Notes: generated from the letters alone by a model not told the origin. 64,000 nt of DNA from Thalassobium sp. R2A62 (GCF_000161835.1 NZ_GG697169.2:357852-421851), one strand, 5' to 3'; counted from the first letter of the stretch, positions 53,605 through 63,409 are shown. A program made the numbers and translations.

Positions 53605-55536
53605 ATGACATTGACAACAGAGGTGCGCGCCGCGCTCGATAGCGCGCTGGCCGAAGTTGCTGTAGACACAACCAGCGTAGTCGGAATTTACGAAACAGAC
53701 GTTGAGGATTTGAATGCAGTGGTGTTGCTGTCTGTCGCGGCTGGCGATGGCGAGGCGTCGCCTGCGGATCTGTTGGTATGGCAAGTTAATTACGACGGCA
53801 CGTTGCTCGGATCAGTGAATACAGTAGAGAGTGGCGTCGATGCGACGAGCGGTGTGACCGCTGGTTTCGCAGGGGCGTTGTTCAACCTGAATTTCACAAC
53901 CACGGACGGCGATGTCGATTTGGTTATCGAATTTGATGAAGGTGTCGCGGTCGAATTATCGCGGGATATCTTGATCGAAGAGCCGACGATAACCGACGAG
54001 CCTGTCGAGGCTGACGAATTTCTGTCCGGGACGGGACGTTCCGACACAATTTACGGGCGCGATGGGGACGATCGGATCTATGGACGGCAAAGCGACGATA
54101 CGCTGTTCGGTGGAGCAGGCGACGACTTTATCTCTGGAGGCGGTGGCGCGGATTTGGTCGCAGGCGGTTCGGGCGATGATGTGCTCAAAGGTAATAACGG
54201 TAACGACACCCTTATGGGTAACGCGGGCGACGACAGCCTTTTTGGCGGTGACGGCAATGATTTGCTCTGCGCTGGTGAGGGGGACGATACGGTGTCGGGC
54301 GGCAAAGGAGCCGACCGGATTTATGCCGACAACGGCAATGATCTGGTGCACGGCGGCGACGGCGAAGACGAAATTCATGGTGGCAATGGCGATGATGAAC
54401 TGTATGGCGACAGTGGACATGACGAGTTGCACGGCAATAGCGGTGATGACAGCCTGATCGGTGGGCAAGGCAACGACAAATTGCGCGGCGATGACGGTGA
54501 TGACCGGTTGTTTGGCGGACGCGGCAAGGACCTGTTGATCGGTCGGGCGGGTGACGACGCGCTGATGGGCGGGAATGATGCCGACCGCTTGTATGGCGGA
54601 GAGGGCGATGACGCGCTATATGGCTGTGACGGGTCTGACTTTCTCTGTGGTGGCACCGGCAATGATGAACTGCGCGGCGGCGGTGGTGCCGACCGCATCA
54701 TTGGCGGGCTGGGGAATGACCTCGTTGATGGTGGGCGCGGCAACGACATCATTTCAACGGGCCATGTGATTGAAACGGATGCTGACGGAACCGTTGGTAT
54801 TCCAAACCTTGGGTTCCCCGGTATTTTGCCGGATGATACCGATCCAAACGATGACAAAGACACCGTTTATGCTGGTGCCGGTCATGATCGGATCACAACC
54901 GGTGATGATGACGACATTATCTATGCGGGTCATGGCAACGATATTGTCGACGCGGGTTTCGATGATGATTTTGTGTCGGGTGGACGCGGTGCTGACTTTA
55001 TTATCGCGGGCGAAGGTTCGGACTTTGTCAAAGGCGGAACCGGCAATGACACGATCTACGGCGGACTTGGCCCTGATCGTCCTGACAGCCTGAACGTACC
55101 CGATGACGAAGGGGACCCAATCCCTAACAACGGATTGGATATTCTCTACGGAAACGCAGGCAATGACACTATCTATGGCGCCGATGACAACGACGAGATT
55201 TATGGCGACAGCGGAAACGATACGTTGGACGGTGGTATCGATGACGACTTGGTCAATGGTGGTCGTGGTGATGATTTGATCATTGGCGGGCAGGGCGATG
55301 ACACGCTCTTTGGTGGCAAAGGTGCTGATACCTTTGGTTTTGCAGCTGGAGACGGATCAGACGTCATCACAGACTTTGCTGTGGGTACAGATGCGATTGC
55401 GCTGACCGGATTGACCACTGACGATCTGTTCCTCAGCCAAGAAGAAAGCGCGGTCTTGATTTCAGCCGAAGGGTTGCGGATCACGCTCGAAGACACAGAT
55501 TTGGCCGAACTCGAAGACGCCGGTTTCCTCGTATAA
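53605..55536 (+). CDS. RTX calcium-binding repeat protein
   Basis: A 643-residue acidic protein. Residues 1-130 are a non-repeat domain (MTLTTEVRAALDSALAEVAV), then about 45 nonapeptide repeats of the GGxGxDxUx type run to residue 600, broken by two linkers (near 390-425 and 490-520). The end has GADTFGFAAGDGSDVITDFA and a hydrophobic C-terminal tail (LAELEDAGFLV), typical of type I secretion signals. It is probably secreted in a calcium-bound form. No catalytic domain (protease, lipase) is visible, and no type I secretion genes lie beside it. The repeats could be adhesive or part of an extracellular matrix. Confidence 0.88.
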   Translation: MTLTTEVRAALDSALAEVAVDTTSVVGIYETDVEDLNAVVLLSVAAGDGEASPADLLVWQVNYDGTLLGSVNTVESGVDATSGVTAGFAGALFNLNFTTTDGDVDLVIEFDEGVAVELSRDILIEEPTITDEPVEADEFLSGTGRSDTIYGRDGDDRIYGRQSDDTLFGGAGDDFISGGGGADLVAGGSGDDVLKGNNGNDTLMGNAGDDSLFGGDGNDLLCAGEGDDTVSGGKGADRIYADNGNDLVHGGDGEDEIHGGNGDDELYGDSGHDELHGNSGDDSLIGGQGNDKLRGDDGDDRLFGGRGKDLLIGRAGDDALMGGNDADRLYGGEGDDALYGCDGSDFLCGGTGNDELRGGGGADRIIGGLGNDLVDGGRGNDIISTGHVIETDADGTVGIPNLGFPGILPDDTDPNDDKDTVYAGAGHDRITTGDDDDIIYAGHGNDIVDAGFDDDFVSGGRGADFIIAGEGSDFVKGGTGNDTIYGGLGPDRPDSLNVPDDEGDPIPNNGLDILYGNAGNDTIYGADDNDEIYGDSGNDTLDGGIDDDLVNGGRGDDLIIGGQGDDTLFGGKGADTFGFAAGDGSDVITDFAVGTDAIALTGLTTDDLFLSQEESAVLISAEGLRITLEDTDLAELEDAGFLV

Positions 55537-55550
55537 CCAGGTGGAGGCGC

Positions 55551-56258
55551 TTAGTTCAGATTGAGCGCTTCAACCTCATCACCTGCATCCTGAGTGGCGG
55601 ATTCTATTTGTTCAGAAAGTGAACGGATTTCTTCTGCAATGACAGAAAACCCGCGTCCGGCGGCTACTGCATGGCTGGCCTCGACCGCTGCGTTGAGTGA
55701 AATCAATCGGACCGACTGGCTGATTTCATTGATCCGTTCAATTGCGGTCTGAACCACCTTTTGGCTGCGCCGTGCTTCTGAAAATGCGGCGGTGCGATTT
55801 CGATTGGTTTCATTCCAAATTGAATTGACCATCAAGTCCGTCATGGGTTCCAGCGCGTCCTGCGTGAAGGCGACGAATTCCTCGATCAGACTGTTATCAG
55901 GTGTTTCGTAACCGCCAAAGGCAGACAGAATACCGTGCACCATTTCATCCGCCTGACGCAGGGTTTGCACCCAATCCGCACGGCCCACGACGACGCCTCG
56001 TATCGATGCCAATCTACGGGTTGATAACCCGTTTATTGGCGCCGTCCCAAATGCGACAAGCATCGAGTAGTCCCAATTTTCTATGGCAGTTGTCAGGCTG
56101 GTGCGCAGGGCGTCTCGGCCAGATGAGCCGGCGCTATGCATCATTGATCCAATCAATTCGATGCGCAGCGCCTTGGGACGAAAGAGAGTGATCTCGTTCG
56201 CGGTTTCGGCAAATCGGTCAATGCTGTCGCTCGAGTGCGATCCAAAAGAATGCGGCAT
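55551..56258 (-). CDS. Chemotaxis-receptor-like signalling protein (short, soluble)
   Basis: A 235-residue protein. The C-terminal third has the methyl-accepting chemotaxis signalling core: IERINEISQSVRLISLNAAV followed by EASHAVAAGRGFSVIAEEIR and SLSEQIESATQDAG. The N-terminal part is helical with no transmembrane segment (SDSIDRFAETANEITLFRPK). Only one side of the usual hairpin is present, so it is an atypical, truncated-looking receptor. It may sense a cytoplasmic signal. It lies just upstream of the two-component genes on the same strand. Confidence 0.75.
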   Translation of the reverse strand: MPHSFGSHSSDSIDRFAETANEITLFRPKALRIELIGSMMHSAGSSGRDALRTSLTTAIENWDYSMLVAFGTAPINGLSTRRLASIRGVVVGRADWVQTLRQADEMVHGILSAFGGYETPDNSLIEEFVAFTQDALEPMTDLMVNSIWNETNRNRTAAFSEARRSQKVVQTAIERINEISQSVRLISLNAAVEASHAVAAGRGFSVIAEEIRSLSEQIESATQDAGDEVEALNLN

Positions 56259-56300
56259 GACATTTGCATATCCGGCATCCGTAAGGAATTCGTAAGTGTT

Positions 56301-56945
56301 CTAGAGCCGGCTGCCGGTTCCCTGCAAAACACCATTCTCCATCGCATATCGTGTCAGACCTGCGGTCGTTGAAATACCTAGTTTGCGTTTGATGTTTTTG
56401 CGGTGGGTCTCGACGGTGCGAACCGAAATTTCCAAATCGATGGCGACTTCTTTGTTCGATTTACCTTGGGCCAGTTGCAGCAAAATCGACTGTTCGCGGT
56501 TGGTCAGCGCGCTTGCGTTCTGCGCACCCGGTTGGATCGCGCCTTCGGCGCCGGTGCACAGGTATTGCCCACCTGACATGACCGTATCGATGGCCAATTT
56601 AATCTCGTCCGTGGGCACGTCCTTGAGCAAGTAGCCCAGAGCGCCGTGCCCCAGCGCGGTCGAGATATATTCGGCACTGTCGTGCATGGACAAAATCAAG
56701 ATACGCGTCGAGGGGCGGCGTTCAAGAACCATCTCAGTCGTCGAAAGGCCGTTGACCGCCGGCATGTTCAGATCAAGCAAGATAACATCAGGAGCCAATG
56801 TTTCGACAGCATCAATGATCGCCTGACCGTTGTTAAAGGTCGCAACAACGTCGATGTCGTCATAAGTTTCTAGAATGGATTCAATGCCTTGAGCGACCAT
56901 TGGGTGATCGTCAACAATCGCGACACGCGTTGCAGTTTGGGTCAT
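56301..56945 (-). CDS. LuxR/NarL-family response regulator
   Basis: A 214-residue DNA-binding regulator. The receiver domain starts VAIVDDHPMVAQGIESILET with the phosphorylated Asp in PDVILLDLNMPAVNG (about residue 58), and the C-terminal LuxR helix-turn-helix is seen in LTNREQSILLQLAQGKSNKE, VAIDLEISVRTVETHRKNIK and RKLGISTTAGLTRYA. Its start overlaps the kinase stop by four bases. Together with the kinase it probably controls the neighbouring TRAP transporter, by location. Confidence 0.93.
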   Translation of the reverse strand: MTQTATRVAIVDDHPMVAQGIESILETYDDIDVVATFNNGQAIIDAVETLAPDVILLDLNMPAVNGLSTTEMVLERRPSTRILILSMHDSAEYISTALGHGALGYLLKDVPTDEIKLAIDTVMSGGQYLCTGAEGAIQPGAQNASALTNREQSILLQLAQGKSNKEVAIDLEISVRTVETHRKNIKRKLGISTTAGLTRYAMENGVLQGTGSRL

Positions 56946-58405
56946 GAAGCAGTCTTTCTATCGGCGGGCCGAGAGGCCTGAGGGTGAAGCATATGGGTAA
57001 GGGGGACGGTCGCCTCGATCACGGTGCCGTGCTCGATATCAGCACCTGTGTTGCGGCTTTGTCGGTGCGACACCAGTCGCAAAGTGCCGTCCAATTGGTC
57101 GATGCGTTCTTGCATGTTGCGCAGGCCAAGACCGCTGCTTGGGTCCGTTCTGATCCGTGCGGGTAGTCCGATACCATTGTCAGAGATCCGCAAGATCGCG
57201 CCGCTGCGACCGCCGAACAACGAGATCGAAACAGTGTTCGCTTCGGAATGCCGTTCGATGTTGGTCAACGCCTCTTGGGCAATGCGGTAGAGCGCAATCT
57301 TTGCGTCTTTGTCCAACCGGTTGCGAAACACAGCCGTCTCGAGGTCGGTCTTGATGTTGGTGCGTTGGGCAAAATCATCTGCCAGTGCCTTAAGCGCTGG
57401 ACCCAGACCCAGATCGTCTAGCACGCCGGGGCGCAAATCGCGCGAAATACGGCGCACTTCTTGGATCGCACCGCCTAAACTATCGATCCCGCTGTCTAGG
57501 TTTTCGGCGGCACGCGTGTCCCCCTTTTGGATACGGCGTCGCGCCAGTTCGAGAGCGTAGCGAACACCAACCAGAATTTGGCTGATGCTGTCATGCAATT
57601 CACGGGCAACGCGGCCGCGTTCTTCTTCTTGGGTGTCGATGATCCGTTGCGTCAAATTTTTGAGCTTGGCATCTGCCAGCCGTCTTTCACGCAGGTTCAG
57701 GATCATGCCGGACAAAAACACGCCTAGAACCGCAAGCACGGAAATCAGAATGACGAGGAAAAAGGTGCGTTGAATGCGCTCTTCTACATCTGCCCGAGCC
57801 ATCGCAACCGTGTCGAGCACGTCATCAATGAAAATGCCGGTCCCCATGACCCATTTCCAATCCTGTAGTCCGATCACATAGGCCGCCATACGTCCCGGCT
57901 CGCCATTGGACGGCTTGGACCACGTAAATGCATGATAGCCGCCGCCATTGCGCGCAATGCGGATGAGTTCGTCCGTGATCGCAACGCCGTTGTCATCTGT
58001 TAGGCCGGACCAGTTTTTGCCGATGAGATAGGTTTGGCGGGGGCTGACCAGCGCGTTGCCGTCATAATCGTAGACAAAGAAATACCCGTCCTGACCATAA
58101 AGCAGGGACGATAAAATTTGAGTGACCTCTAGTTTGGCGGCCTCATCATCAGGGGCGGCGCGCCCGTAAATGTTCACAATCGCGGTGCGCGCAATCGACA
58201 AATAATTCAGCAATTCTTCGCGTTTGGCATCGATCAATTGTGTCTCGAGCGCTTCAATTTCGCGCTCTGCTAATTGGCGGGATTGCGTCAAAACGAGGAA
58301 GGAAACCGCAGAGACCGCAAGGACCAAAGGCACGGTTGCCAAAAGGAAAACCTTTTGACTGTAGCTTAGGCGAAAGACGCCACGCAGAGAATCCATCCAT
58401 GCCAT
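56942..58405 (-). CDS. Sensor histidine kinase with Cache domain (NarL type)
   Basis: A 487-residue membrane kinase from ATG 58405 (MAWMDSLRGVFRLSYSQKVF). A first transmembrane segment (residues about 20-40), an extracytoplasmic Cache-like domain (ILSSLLYGQDGYFFVYDYDG, NGGGYHAFTWSKPSNGEPGR), a second transmembrane segment (near 220-240), then a HisKA_3 dimerisation region with ERGRVARELHDSISQILVGV and an ATPase domain (NGIGLP, GLGLRNMQERIDQLDG). Cache domains bind small organic acids; the adjacent TRAP genes suggest a carboxylate signal. Confidence 0.9.
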   Translation of the reverse strand: MAWMDSLRGVFRLSYSQKVFLLATVPLVLAVSAVSFLVLTQSRQLAEREIEALETQLIDAKREELLNYLSIARTAIVNIYGRAAPDDEAAKLEVTQILSSLLYGQDGYFFVYDYDGNALVSPRQTYLIGKNWSGLTDDNGVAITDELIRIARNGGGYHAFTWSKPSNGEPGRMAAYVIGLQDWKWVMGTGIFIDDVLDTVAMARADVEERIQRTFFLVILISVLAVLGVFLSGMILNLRERRLADAKLKNLTQRIIDTQEEERGRVARELHDSISQILVGVRYALELARRRIQKGDTRAAENLDSGIDSLGGAIQEVRRISRDLRPGVLDDLGLGPALKALADDFAQRTNIKTDLETAVFRNRLDKDAKIALYRIAQEALTNIERHSEANTVSISLFGGRSGAILRISDNGIGLPARIRTDPSSGLGLRNMQERIDQLDGTLRLVSHRQSRNTGADIEHGTVIEATVPLTHMLHPQASRPADRKTAS

Positions 58406-58657
58406 GGAGCGATTCGATACGCGGGAATCACTTCGAATCAAAGGGGGCAAAGGCAGGGACGTTTTGCTACTCTGACCTTTTAGCGCTGTCAAAGCGCCAA
58501 TAATCACGGCTCAAAATGTAAATTTGACTGATTTCTACGCATTACTACGTATTTCACCCAGAGCTTGCTCTGAGTAGTCTCTTCACACTTGCAACGATCA
58601 ATCCTTTTGCCCCGTGGAGGGGGAAGAGGTTCCGAATTTAATGGGAGGAAAACCAAT

Positions 58658-59740
58658 ATGGATCGTCGTTCTTTTCTAAAAACGTCTGCACTGGGTGGCT
58701 CGGCTGCTGCTGCGTCCACACTCGCCGCACCTGTCTACGCACAGGGCAAGCGTACGCTGACTATGGTTACATCGTGGGGCCGCGGCCTTGCTGGTGTTTT
58801 TGACGCAGCTGTGAAAACTGCTGAAAACATCACAGCGATCACAGATGGTCAGATCACTGTCGACGTAAAAGCAGCCGGCGAGCTGGTTGGTGCGTTCGAA
58901 GTATTTGACGCTGTTACATCCGGTCAGGCTGACATGTATCATGCTGCTGACTACTACTTCGTCAACCAGCACCCTGGTTTTGCATTCTTCACTGGTGTGC
59001 CATTCGGCATGACAGCGACAGAGCTGAACAACTGGTACTACCACGGCAACGGCATGGCGATGCACGACAAGCTGGGCGAAATCTTTGGCCTCAAGTCGTT
59101 CCTCGCTGGTAACACTGGTACACAGGCTGGCGGTTGGTTCCGCAAAGAGGTGACTGGTCCAGAAGACTTTAACGGTCTGAAGTTCCGTATGCCTGGCCTC
59201 GGCGGCAAAGCTCTGGGTTACATGGGCGCGTCGGTACAGAACCTTCCAGGTGCAGAAGTGTATCAGGCGCTTGCGTCTGGCGCTCTCGACGGCACCGAGT
59301 GGATCGGCCCATGGGCTGACGAAAAGGCTGGTTTCCAAGAAATCACCAAGTTCTACTACACCGCGGGCTTCCACGAGCCAGCAGCTGGTCTGTCGGTTGC
59401 GACAAACCGCGAAGTATTCGAAGGCCTCACACCTGCTCAGCAGGCGGCGATCGAAGTCTCTGCAGGTCACGCAAACGTTTGGAACTTGTCTCAGTACCTC
59501 AACAACAACGGTGCGGCGCTCGAGCGTCTCAAGGCCGGTGGCGTTAAGGTTCTGGAATTCCCTGACAGCGTTTGGGATGCGTTTGGCGCAGCCAGCGAGC
59601 AGGTCTATGCAGAATTTGCAGACGACGAGCTGTTTGCAGAAATCTTTGCTGACTACCGTGCATCGATGGCTGCGTCTTCGGGCTGGATCACAGACTCGAT
59701 CAGCGCCTACCGCACACAGCGCGACCGCGTTCTGGGCTAA
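58658..59740 (+). CDS. TRAP transporter substrate-binding protein (DctP family)
   Basis: A 360-residue periplasmic protein with a twin-arginine-type signal (MDRRSFLKTSALGGSAAAAS ... VYAQG). Motifs of the DctP/TakP type: MVTSWGRGLAGVFDAAVKTA, FDAVTSGQADMYHAADYYFV, the substrate-Arg region GLKFRMPGLGGKALGYMGAS, and EVYQALASGALDGTEWIGPW. The ALDGTEWIGPW segment matches monocarboxylate/2-oxoacid binders of this family rather than C4-dicarboxylate types. ATG 58658 has a GGAGGAA site. It is followed by the two membrane subunits. Confidence 0.9.
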   Translation: MDRRSFLKTSALGGSAAAASTLAAPVYAQGKRTLTMVTSWGRGLAGVFDAAVKTAENITAITDGQITVDVKAAGELVGAFEVFDAVTSGQADMYHAADYYFVNQHPGFAFFTGVPFGMTATELNNWYYHGNGMAMHDKLGEIFGLKSFLAGNTGTQAGGWFRKEVTGPEDFNGLKFRMPGLGGKALGYMGASVQNLPGAEVYQALASGALDGTEWIGPWADEKAGFQEITKFYYTAGFHEPAAGLSVATNREVFEGLTPAQQAAIEVSAGHANVWNLSQYLNNNGAALERLKAGGVKVLEFPDSVWDAFGAASEQVYAEFADDELFAEIFADYRASMAASSGWITDSISAYRTQRDRVLG

Positions 59741-59786
59741 GGCCGGATTGGGGGGCGCACGCGCCCTCTATCCAACAAGAAATGCC

Positions 59787-59814
59787 GGTCCATCCTCAGC
59801 AATGAGGGTGGGCC
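59787..59814 (+). repeat. Stem-loop between TRAP binding-protein and permease genes
   Basis: GGTCCATCCTCA and TGAGGGTGGGCC pair (two G-U pairs in RNA) around a 4-base loop, 47 bases after the binding-protein stop. It may stabilise or partly terminate the message, giving more binding protein than permease. Confidence 0.6.
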
Positions 59815-59917
59815 AGCACTTCGAAAACTCTGTCTAGAGTTCTGAAACAATACAGATTTTCGCGACTCTCCACCGTGTGGGTGGGTTGATGTTGCGCACG
59901 ACCAAACGGGGAACATC

Positions 59918-60985
59918 ATGGAAGAAAAAGCAGGCTTTTGGCCCAACTGGGACACCGGCTTTTCGCGGTGGTTCGAAGCTCTACAAGGTGTCCAAACCAA
60001 GGACCAAATCACAGAGGCCAAGGCCGCTGCCGCTGAGGCGGGTGTCGAATACGTCGAACCCGCAATGGGCTTTTTCGGTGGGATCGGTTGGATCGTCGGA
60101 AACCTGATCGAAGCTTTCTACAACGTGATCTTTGTCATCACCCACCCCACAAGCTGGGCGGATTGGCTGACATGGGCCAACACAACCGAGGACAAAACCG
60201 CCCTGATGCGGTTTATTTACTACGGTGGGTCGGTCGAGTTCTTCTTTGTCGTGTTCACAAGCTTCCTCGTCATTGCCGCCATCGGCTTTTGGAAAAATGG
60301 CTTTATGTGGGGCGTCGTTCGCGGCCTCGAAGGGTTCGCCAATGTGGTCGGACGGATCGCCGCTTGGGCAGGCCTGGTTATGGTGCTGCAACAGATCGTC
60401 ATCATCTTTATGCAGCGGATTTTCACATCCGCCGACATCACCATCGGTTTTGGCAAAGGGTTCACCCGCGACATCAGCTGGTGGGCCGAGGCGCTCAAAT
60501 TTGAGAACGCCCTGATCGTCACTCTTTGCGCAGCTTATACATTTGTCCAAGGCGGCCACGTGCGCGTGGATTTGGTCTACTCGGCAGTCTCGTTCCGCAC
60601 CAAGCGCATGATCGACATGTTTGGTAGCATCTTCTTTATGCTTCCTGCGGCTGTGCTGACATGGATGTACGGTTGGTACTTCTTGTGGCGGCACCTGATT
60701 GTGCCAAAGCCATCCGCGTCTGACGCATTGGAAAAACTGATCCTCAAGGCGCGCGCGCTGCGGTGGAATGTTGAAACCATCGGCTTTAGCCCGAACGGCT
60801 TTGACTACTACTGGCTGTTCAAGCTGTTGCTCATCACTTTTGCTGGCATGGTCTTTATTCATGCATGGGCATTCTTCTTCCGTTCGTACCTCGAATGGAA
60901 AGAGGGCCCTGAGAGCGAAGGTAAATTCATTGATAAAGACAGGTTGGGCGATCCAGATGCCGAACTTGCTGCAGAAATCCACTAA
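59918..60985 (+). CDS. TRAP transporter small permease subunit, extended
   Basis: A 355-residue inner-membrane protein, about twice the usual length of DctQ subunits. An N-terminal stretch of roughly 110 residues (ending in helices IGWIVGNLIEAFYNVIFVIT and FFFVVFTSFLVIAAIGFWKN) precedes the DctQ core, in which ITVTLCAAYTF-like LIVTLCAAYTFVQGGHVRVD and VSFRTKRMIDMFGSIFFMLP are recognisable. The last helix is LLLITFAGMVFIHAWAFFF. It presumably forms the small subunit with DctM, 12 bases downstream. Confidence 0.85.
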   Translation: MEEKAGFWPNWDTGFSRWFEALQGVQTKDQITEAKAAAAEAGVEYVEPAMGFFGGIGWIVGNLIEAFYNVIFVITHPTSWADWLTWANTTEDKTALMRFIYYGGSVEFFFVVFTSFLVIAAIGFWKNGFMWGVVRGLEGFANVVGRIAAWAGLVMVLQQIVIIFMQRIFTSADITIGFGKGFTRDISWWAEALKFENALIVTLCAAYTFVQGGHVRVDLVYSAVSFRTKRMIDMFGSIFFMLPAAVLTWMYGWYFLWRHLIVPKPSASDALEKLILKARALRWNVETIGFSPNGFDYYWLFKLLLITFAGMVFIHAWAFFFRSYLEWKEGPESEGKFIDKDRLGDPDAELAAEIH

Positions 60986-60997
60986 GGGACGATTAAT

Positions 60998-63352
60998 ATG
61001 TTGTTTGGATTAGATGGCGTAGAAATCGGCCTGATCATCGTTTTCCTTTCGCTCTTTGCGGGGATCTTGTCGGGCTTTCCAGTGGCGTTCGCCATTGGTG
61101 GATCGGCAGTTATTTCATTTGCAATCATCGCAGTGCTCGACAGTGCGGGATTGCTCATTCACCAAGCGATCGACAAGGGATCCGCTGAATATGCGGGACT
61201 GATTGCCGAAGGCGTAAGAGCCGACGCAATCTCGATCTTCCGCTTTCCTGATTTACCGCGATTTTCTGAACCTGTATTCGTCAGCGGTTGGGAGACGGCA
61301 CTGGACCGGAACGTTTCCTTTATTGTGAACCGCATGAACGAACGTGTTCTTGCTGGTCAGTCGATTGAAACACTGCTTGCTGTTGTGATGTTCGTCCTGA
61401 TGGGGATCACATTAGAGCGGTCCAAGATTGCGGACGATCTGCTTCGCACGATGGCACGTGTCTTTGGCCCGCTTCCTGGTGGTTTGGCCGTGTCGGTTGT
61501 TGTTGTGGGCGCATTCCTTGCGGCGTCGACAGGTATCGTTGGTGCGACGGTTGTAACCATGGGACTGTTGTCGCTGCCTACCATGTTAAAGAACGGCTAC
61601 TCACCAGAGCTTTCAACTGGTGTCATCGCGGCATCTGGCACATTGGGCCAGATCATTCCGCCGTCGATTGTGATCGTTTTATTGGGGACGTTGGCAGGTG
61701 ACCTTTATTCCGCAGCCCAAGAACAACGCGCGTCATTGGTAGGCTGTTCAGATGCGCTGACGTATCTGGGTGAACCCGCTGTTGTGTCGGTCGGAACCTT
61801 GTTCCAAGCCGCGCTTTTGCCGGGTATCTTGCTTGCGGTTCTTTATGCAGCATACGCCTTTGGCTATGCGCTGTTGAACCCGTCCAAAGCGCCGGCAGTT
61901 GAAATGACGGCTTCTGGTGGCGATGTAATCACCCGCAACGAAGGTCTGACTTGGTTCCTCGCGATCCCAGTTGTTCTGATCTTTGGTACGATCACGCTGT
62001 CAAACGTCAACATTGTCGGCAACCAGTCGGTCATCGTGGACAGCTTTAGCGATGCTGGTCAAACAGCGTCGTTGCGCACAAACGTCTCTGAGGATTGCGC
62101 GGCCGCGATGATTGACCTGCACGGTCAAGATGCGTGGGACACAGCAATTGCTGAACAGGCTGCGATCAACGAGGCAGGTGGTGTTACCGAGGCACGCGCA
62201 TTGAGCGACGAAGAACGCGCAGCTCTGGTCGAGCAAAAGATCGAAGACGCAGCACCCGTTGGCACAGGCATTGCAGTCACTGTGCTGCTGTTCGCTCTGA
62301 TGTTTGCAGTTGCGCGCGGTATCGCACCGTCGGCCAACCGTGCTCCGGTCTTGGTCGGTTGCGTGGGGCTGTGTCTGATCCTACTGATCGACATCTTGCT
62401 GATCAAACCTGTGACGTCACCAGGGGGCACGACACTGCTGTTGGCCTTGCCGATGTTGTTGGTGCTCTACGGCGCACGAGCGGCGGCTGGAATGCTGGGT
62501 CAGAACGAACTGTTGCGTGTGGTGTTCCCACCGCTGGTTCTGATCATCGCGGTGCTTGGATCCATCTTGGGTGGTATCACTAACCCAACGCCTGCTGCGG
62601 CGCTGGGGGCAGGGGGCGCGATCCTCTTGGCCGCGTACCGCAAGCTGAACGATCAGGGCAAGTCTGGCTGGATCGTCATCTATGGTACCTTTGCCATCGT
62701 TGTGCTGATCCTTGTCGGGACAAACTTTGACCTACGGGTCAATCAAGAAACGGTAGCCTTTGAGAACCGCATTGCGTTCCTCGTCGCCTTCCTATCGTTC
62801 CTCTTTGCGATGTTCTCGATCCTCTACGGCTGTGCCGTCTTGTGGCTGGGGGCGGTTTTGTCGCCTGTTGTTCGCGAAACGGCCAAGGTCACGTCGATGG
62901 TGTTCACCATTTTGATCGGATCGCAGTTGTTGAACCTTGTGGTCATCTCTTTTGGTGGCGAGCACTACATCCAGCAATTCTTGCGGAGCTTTGACAATGA
63001 ATGGACTGTGTTCCTGATTGTGATGCTCGTGCTTTTTGTGCTGGGCTTTGTGCTCGACTTCCTCGAGATCATCTACATCGTGATCCCGATCGTTGGGCCC
63101 GTGATTTACGGCGGCACAATGGACCCCAAGTGGGTGACAATTATGATTGCTGTAAACCTTCAGACATCGTTCCTGACACCGCCCTTTGGCTTTGCCCTGT
63201 TCTATCTGCGCGGCGTTGCTCCCAAAGAGGTTACAACGGGCCACATCTACCGCGGTGTTGCACCCTTTGTTCTGATCCAAGTTTTGGGTCTGGGGTTGCT
63301 GGCATTGTTCCCAGCTGTGGTCACGATTGTTCCGAACTTGATCGGCAACTAA
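60998..63352 (+). CDS. TRAP transporter large permease subunit, extended
   Basis: A 784-residue membrane protein against a usual 430 for DctM. Core TRAP motifs are present: LFAGILSGFPVAFAIGGSAV, VVVGAFLAASTGIVGATVVT, SGTLGQIIPPSIVIVLLGTL and near the end VPIVGPVIYGGTMDPKWVTI with NLQTSFLTPPFGFALFYLRG. Polar insertions lie near residues 50-110 and 340-430, and extra membrane segments fill 420-600. It forms the channel with DctQ, driven by the Na+ or H+ gradient. Proteins of this size are known in Rhodobacteraceae. A terminator follows. Confidence 0.9.
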   Translation: MLFGLDGVEIGLIIVFLSLFAGILSGFPVAFAIGGSAVISFAIIAVLDSAGLLIHQAIDKGSAEYAGLIAEGVRADAISIFRFPDLPRFSEPVFVSGWETALDRNVSFIVNRMNERVLAGQSIETLLAVVMFVLMGITLERSKIADDLLRTMARVFGPLPGGLAVSVVVVGAFLAASTGIVGATVVTMGLLSLPTMLKNGYSPELSTGVIAASGTLGQIIPPSIVIVLLGTLAGDLYSAAQEQRASLVGCSDALTYLGEPAVVSVGTLFQAALLPGILLAVLYAAYAFGYALLNPSKAPAVEMTASGGDVITRNEGLTWFLAIPVVLIFGTITLSNVNIVGNQSVIVDSFSDAGQTASLRTNVSEDCAAAMIDLHGQDAWDTAIAEQAAINEAGGVTEARALSDEERAALVEQKIEDAAPVGTGIAVTVLLFALMFAVARGIAPSANRAPVLVGCVGLCLILLIDILLIKPVTSPGGTTLLLALPMLLVLYGARAAAGMLGQNELLRVVFPPLVLIIAVLGSILGGITNPTPAAALGAGGAILLAAYRKLNDQGKSGWIVIYGTFAIVVLILVGTNFDLRVNQETVAFENRIAFLVAFLSFLFAMFSILYGCAVLWLGAVLSPVVRETAKVTSMVFTILIGSQLLNLVVISFGGEHYIQQFLRSFDNEWTVFLIVMLVLFVLGFVLDFLEIIYIVIPIVGPVIYGGTMDPKWVTIMIAVNLQTSFLTPPFGFALFYLRGVAPKEVTTGHIYRGVAPFVLIQVLGLGLLALFPAVVTIVPNLIGN

Positions 63353-63372
63353 GTCGGAGATCATAACTACAC

Positions 63373-63405
63373 GCGGGGGCCTTTCGAGGCCCCCGTTTTC
63401 GTTTC
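63373..63405 (+). terminator. Rho-independent terminator after the TRAP operon
   Basis: CGGGGGCC-tttcga-GGCCCCCG followed by TTTTCGTTT, 21 bases after the large-permease stop. Confidence 0.92.
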
Positions 63406-63409
63406 ACCG

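Noticed and set aside
53605-55536. Tandem DNA repeats considered as CRISPR or minisatellite
   Set aside because: They are the coding repeats of an RTX protein with the GGxGxDxUx pattern.
59981-60982. Minus-strand frame of 333 codons opposite the TRAP small permease
   Set aside because: Shadow of the strongly biased codon use of the permease gene; the product is His/Asp/Cys-rich without any family features.
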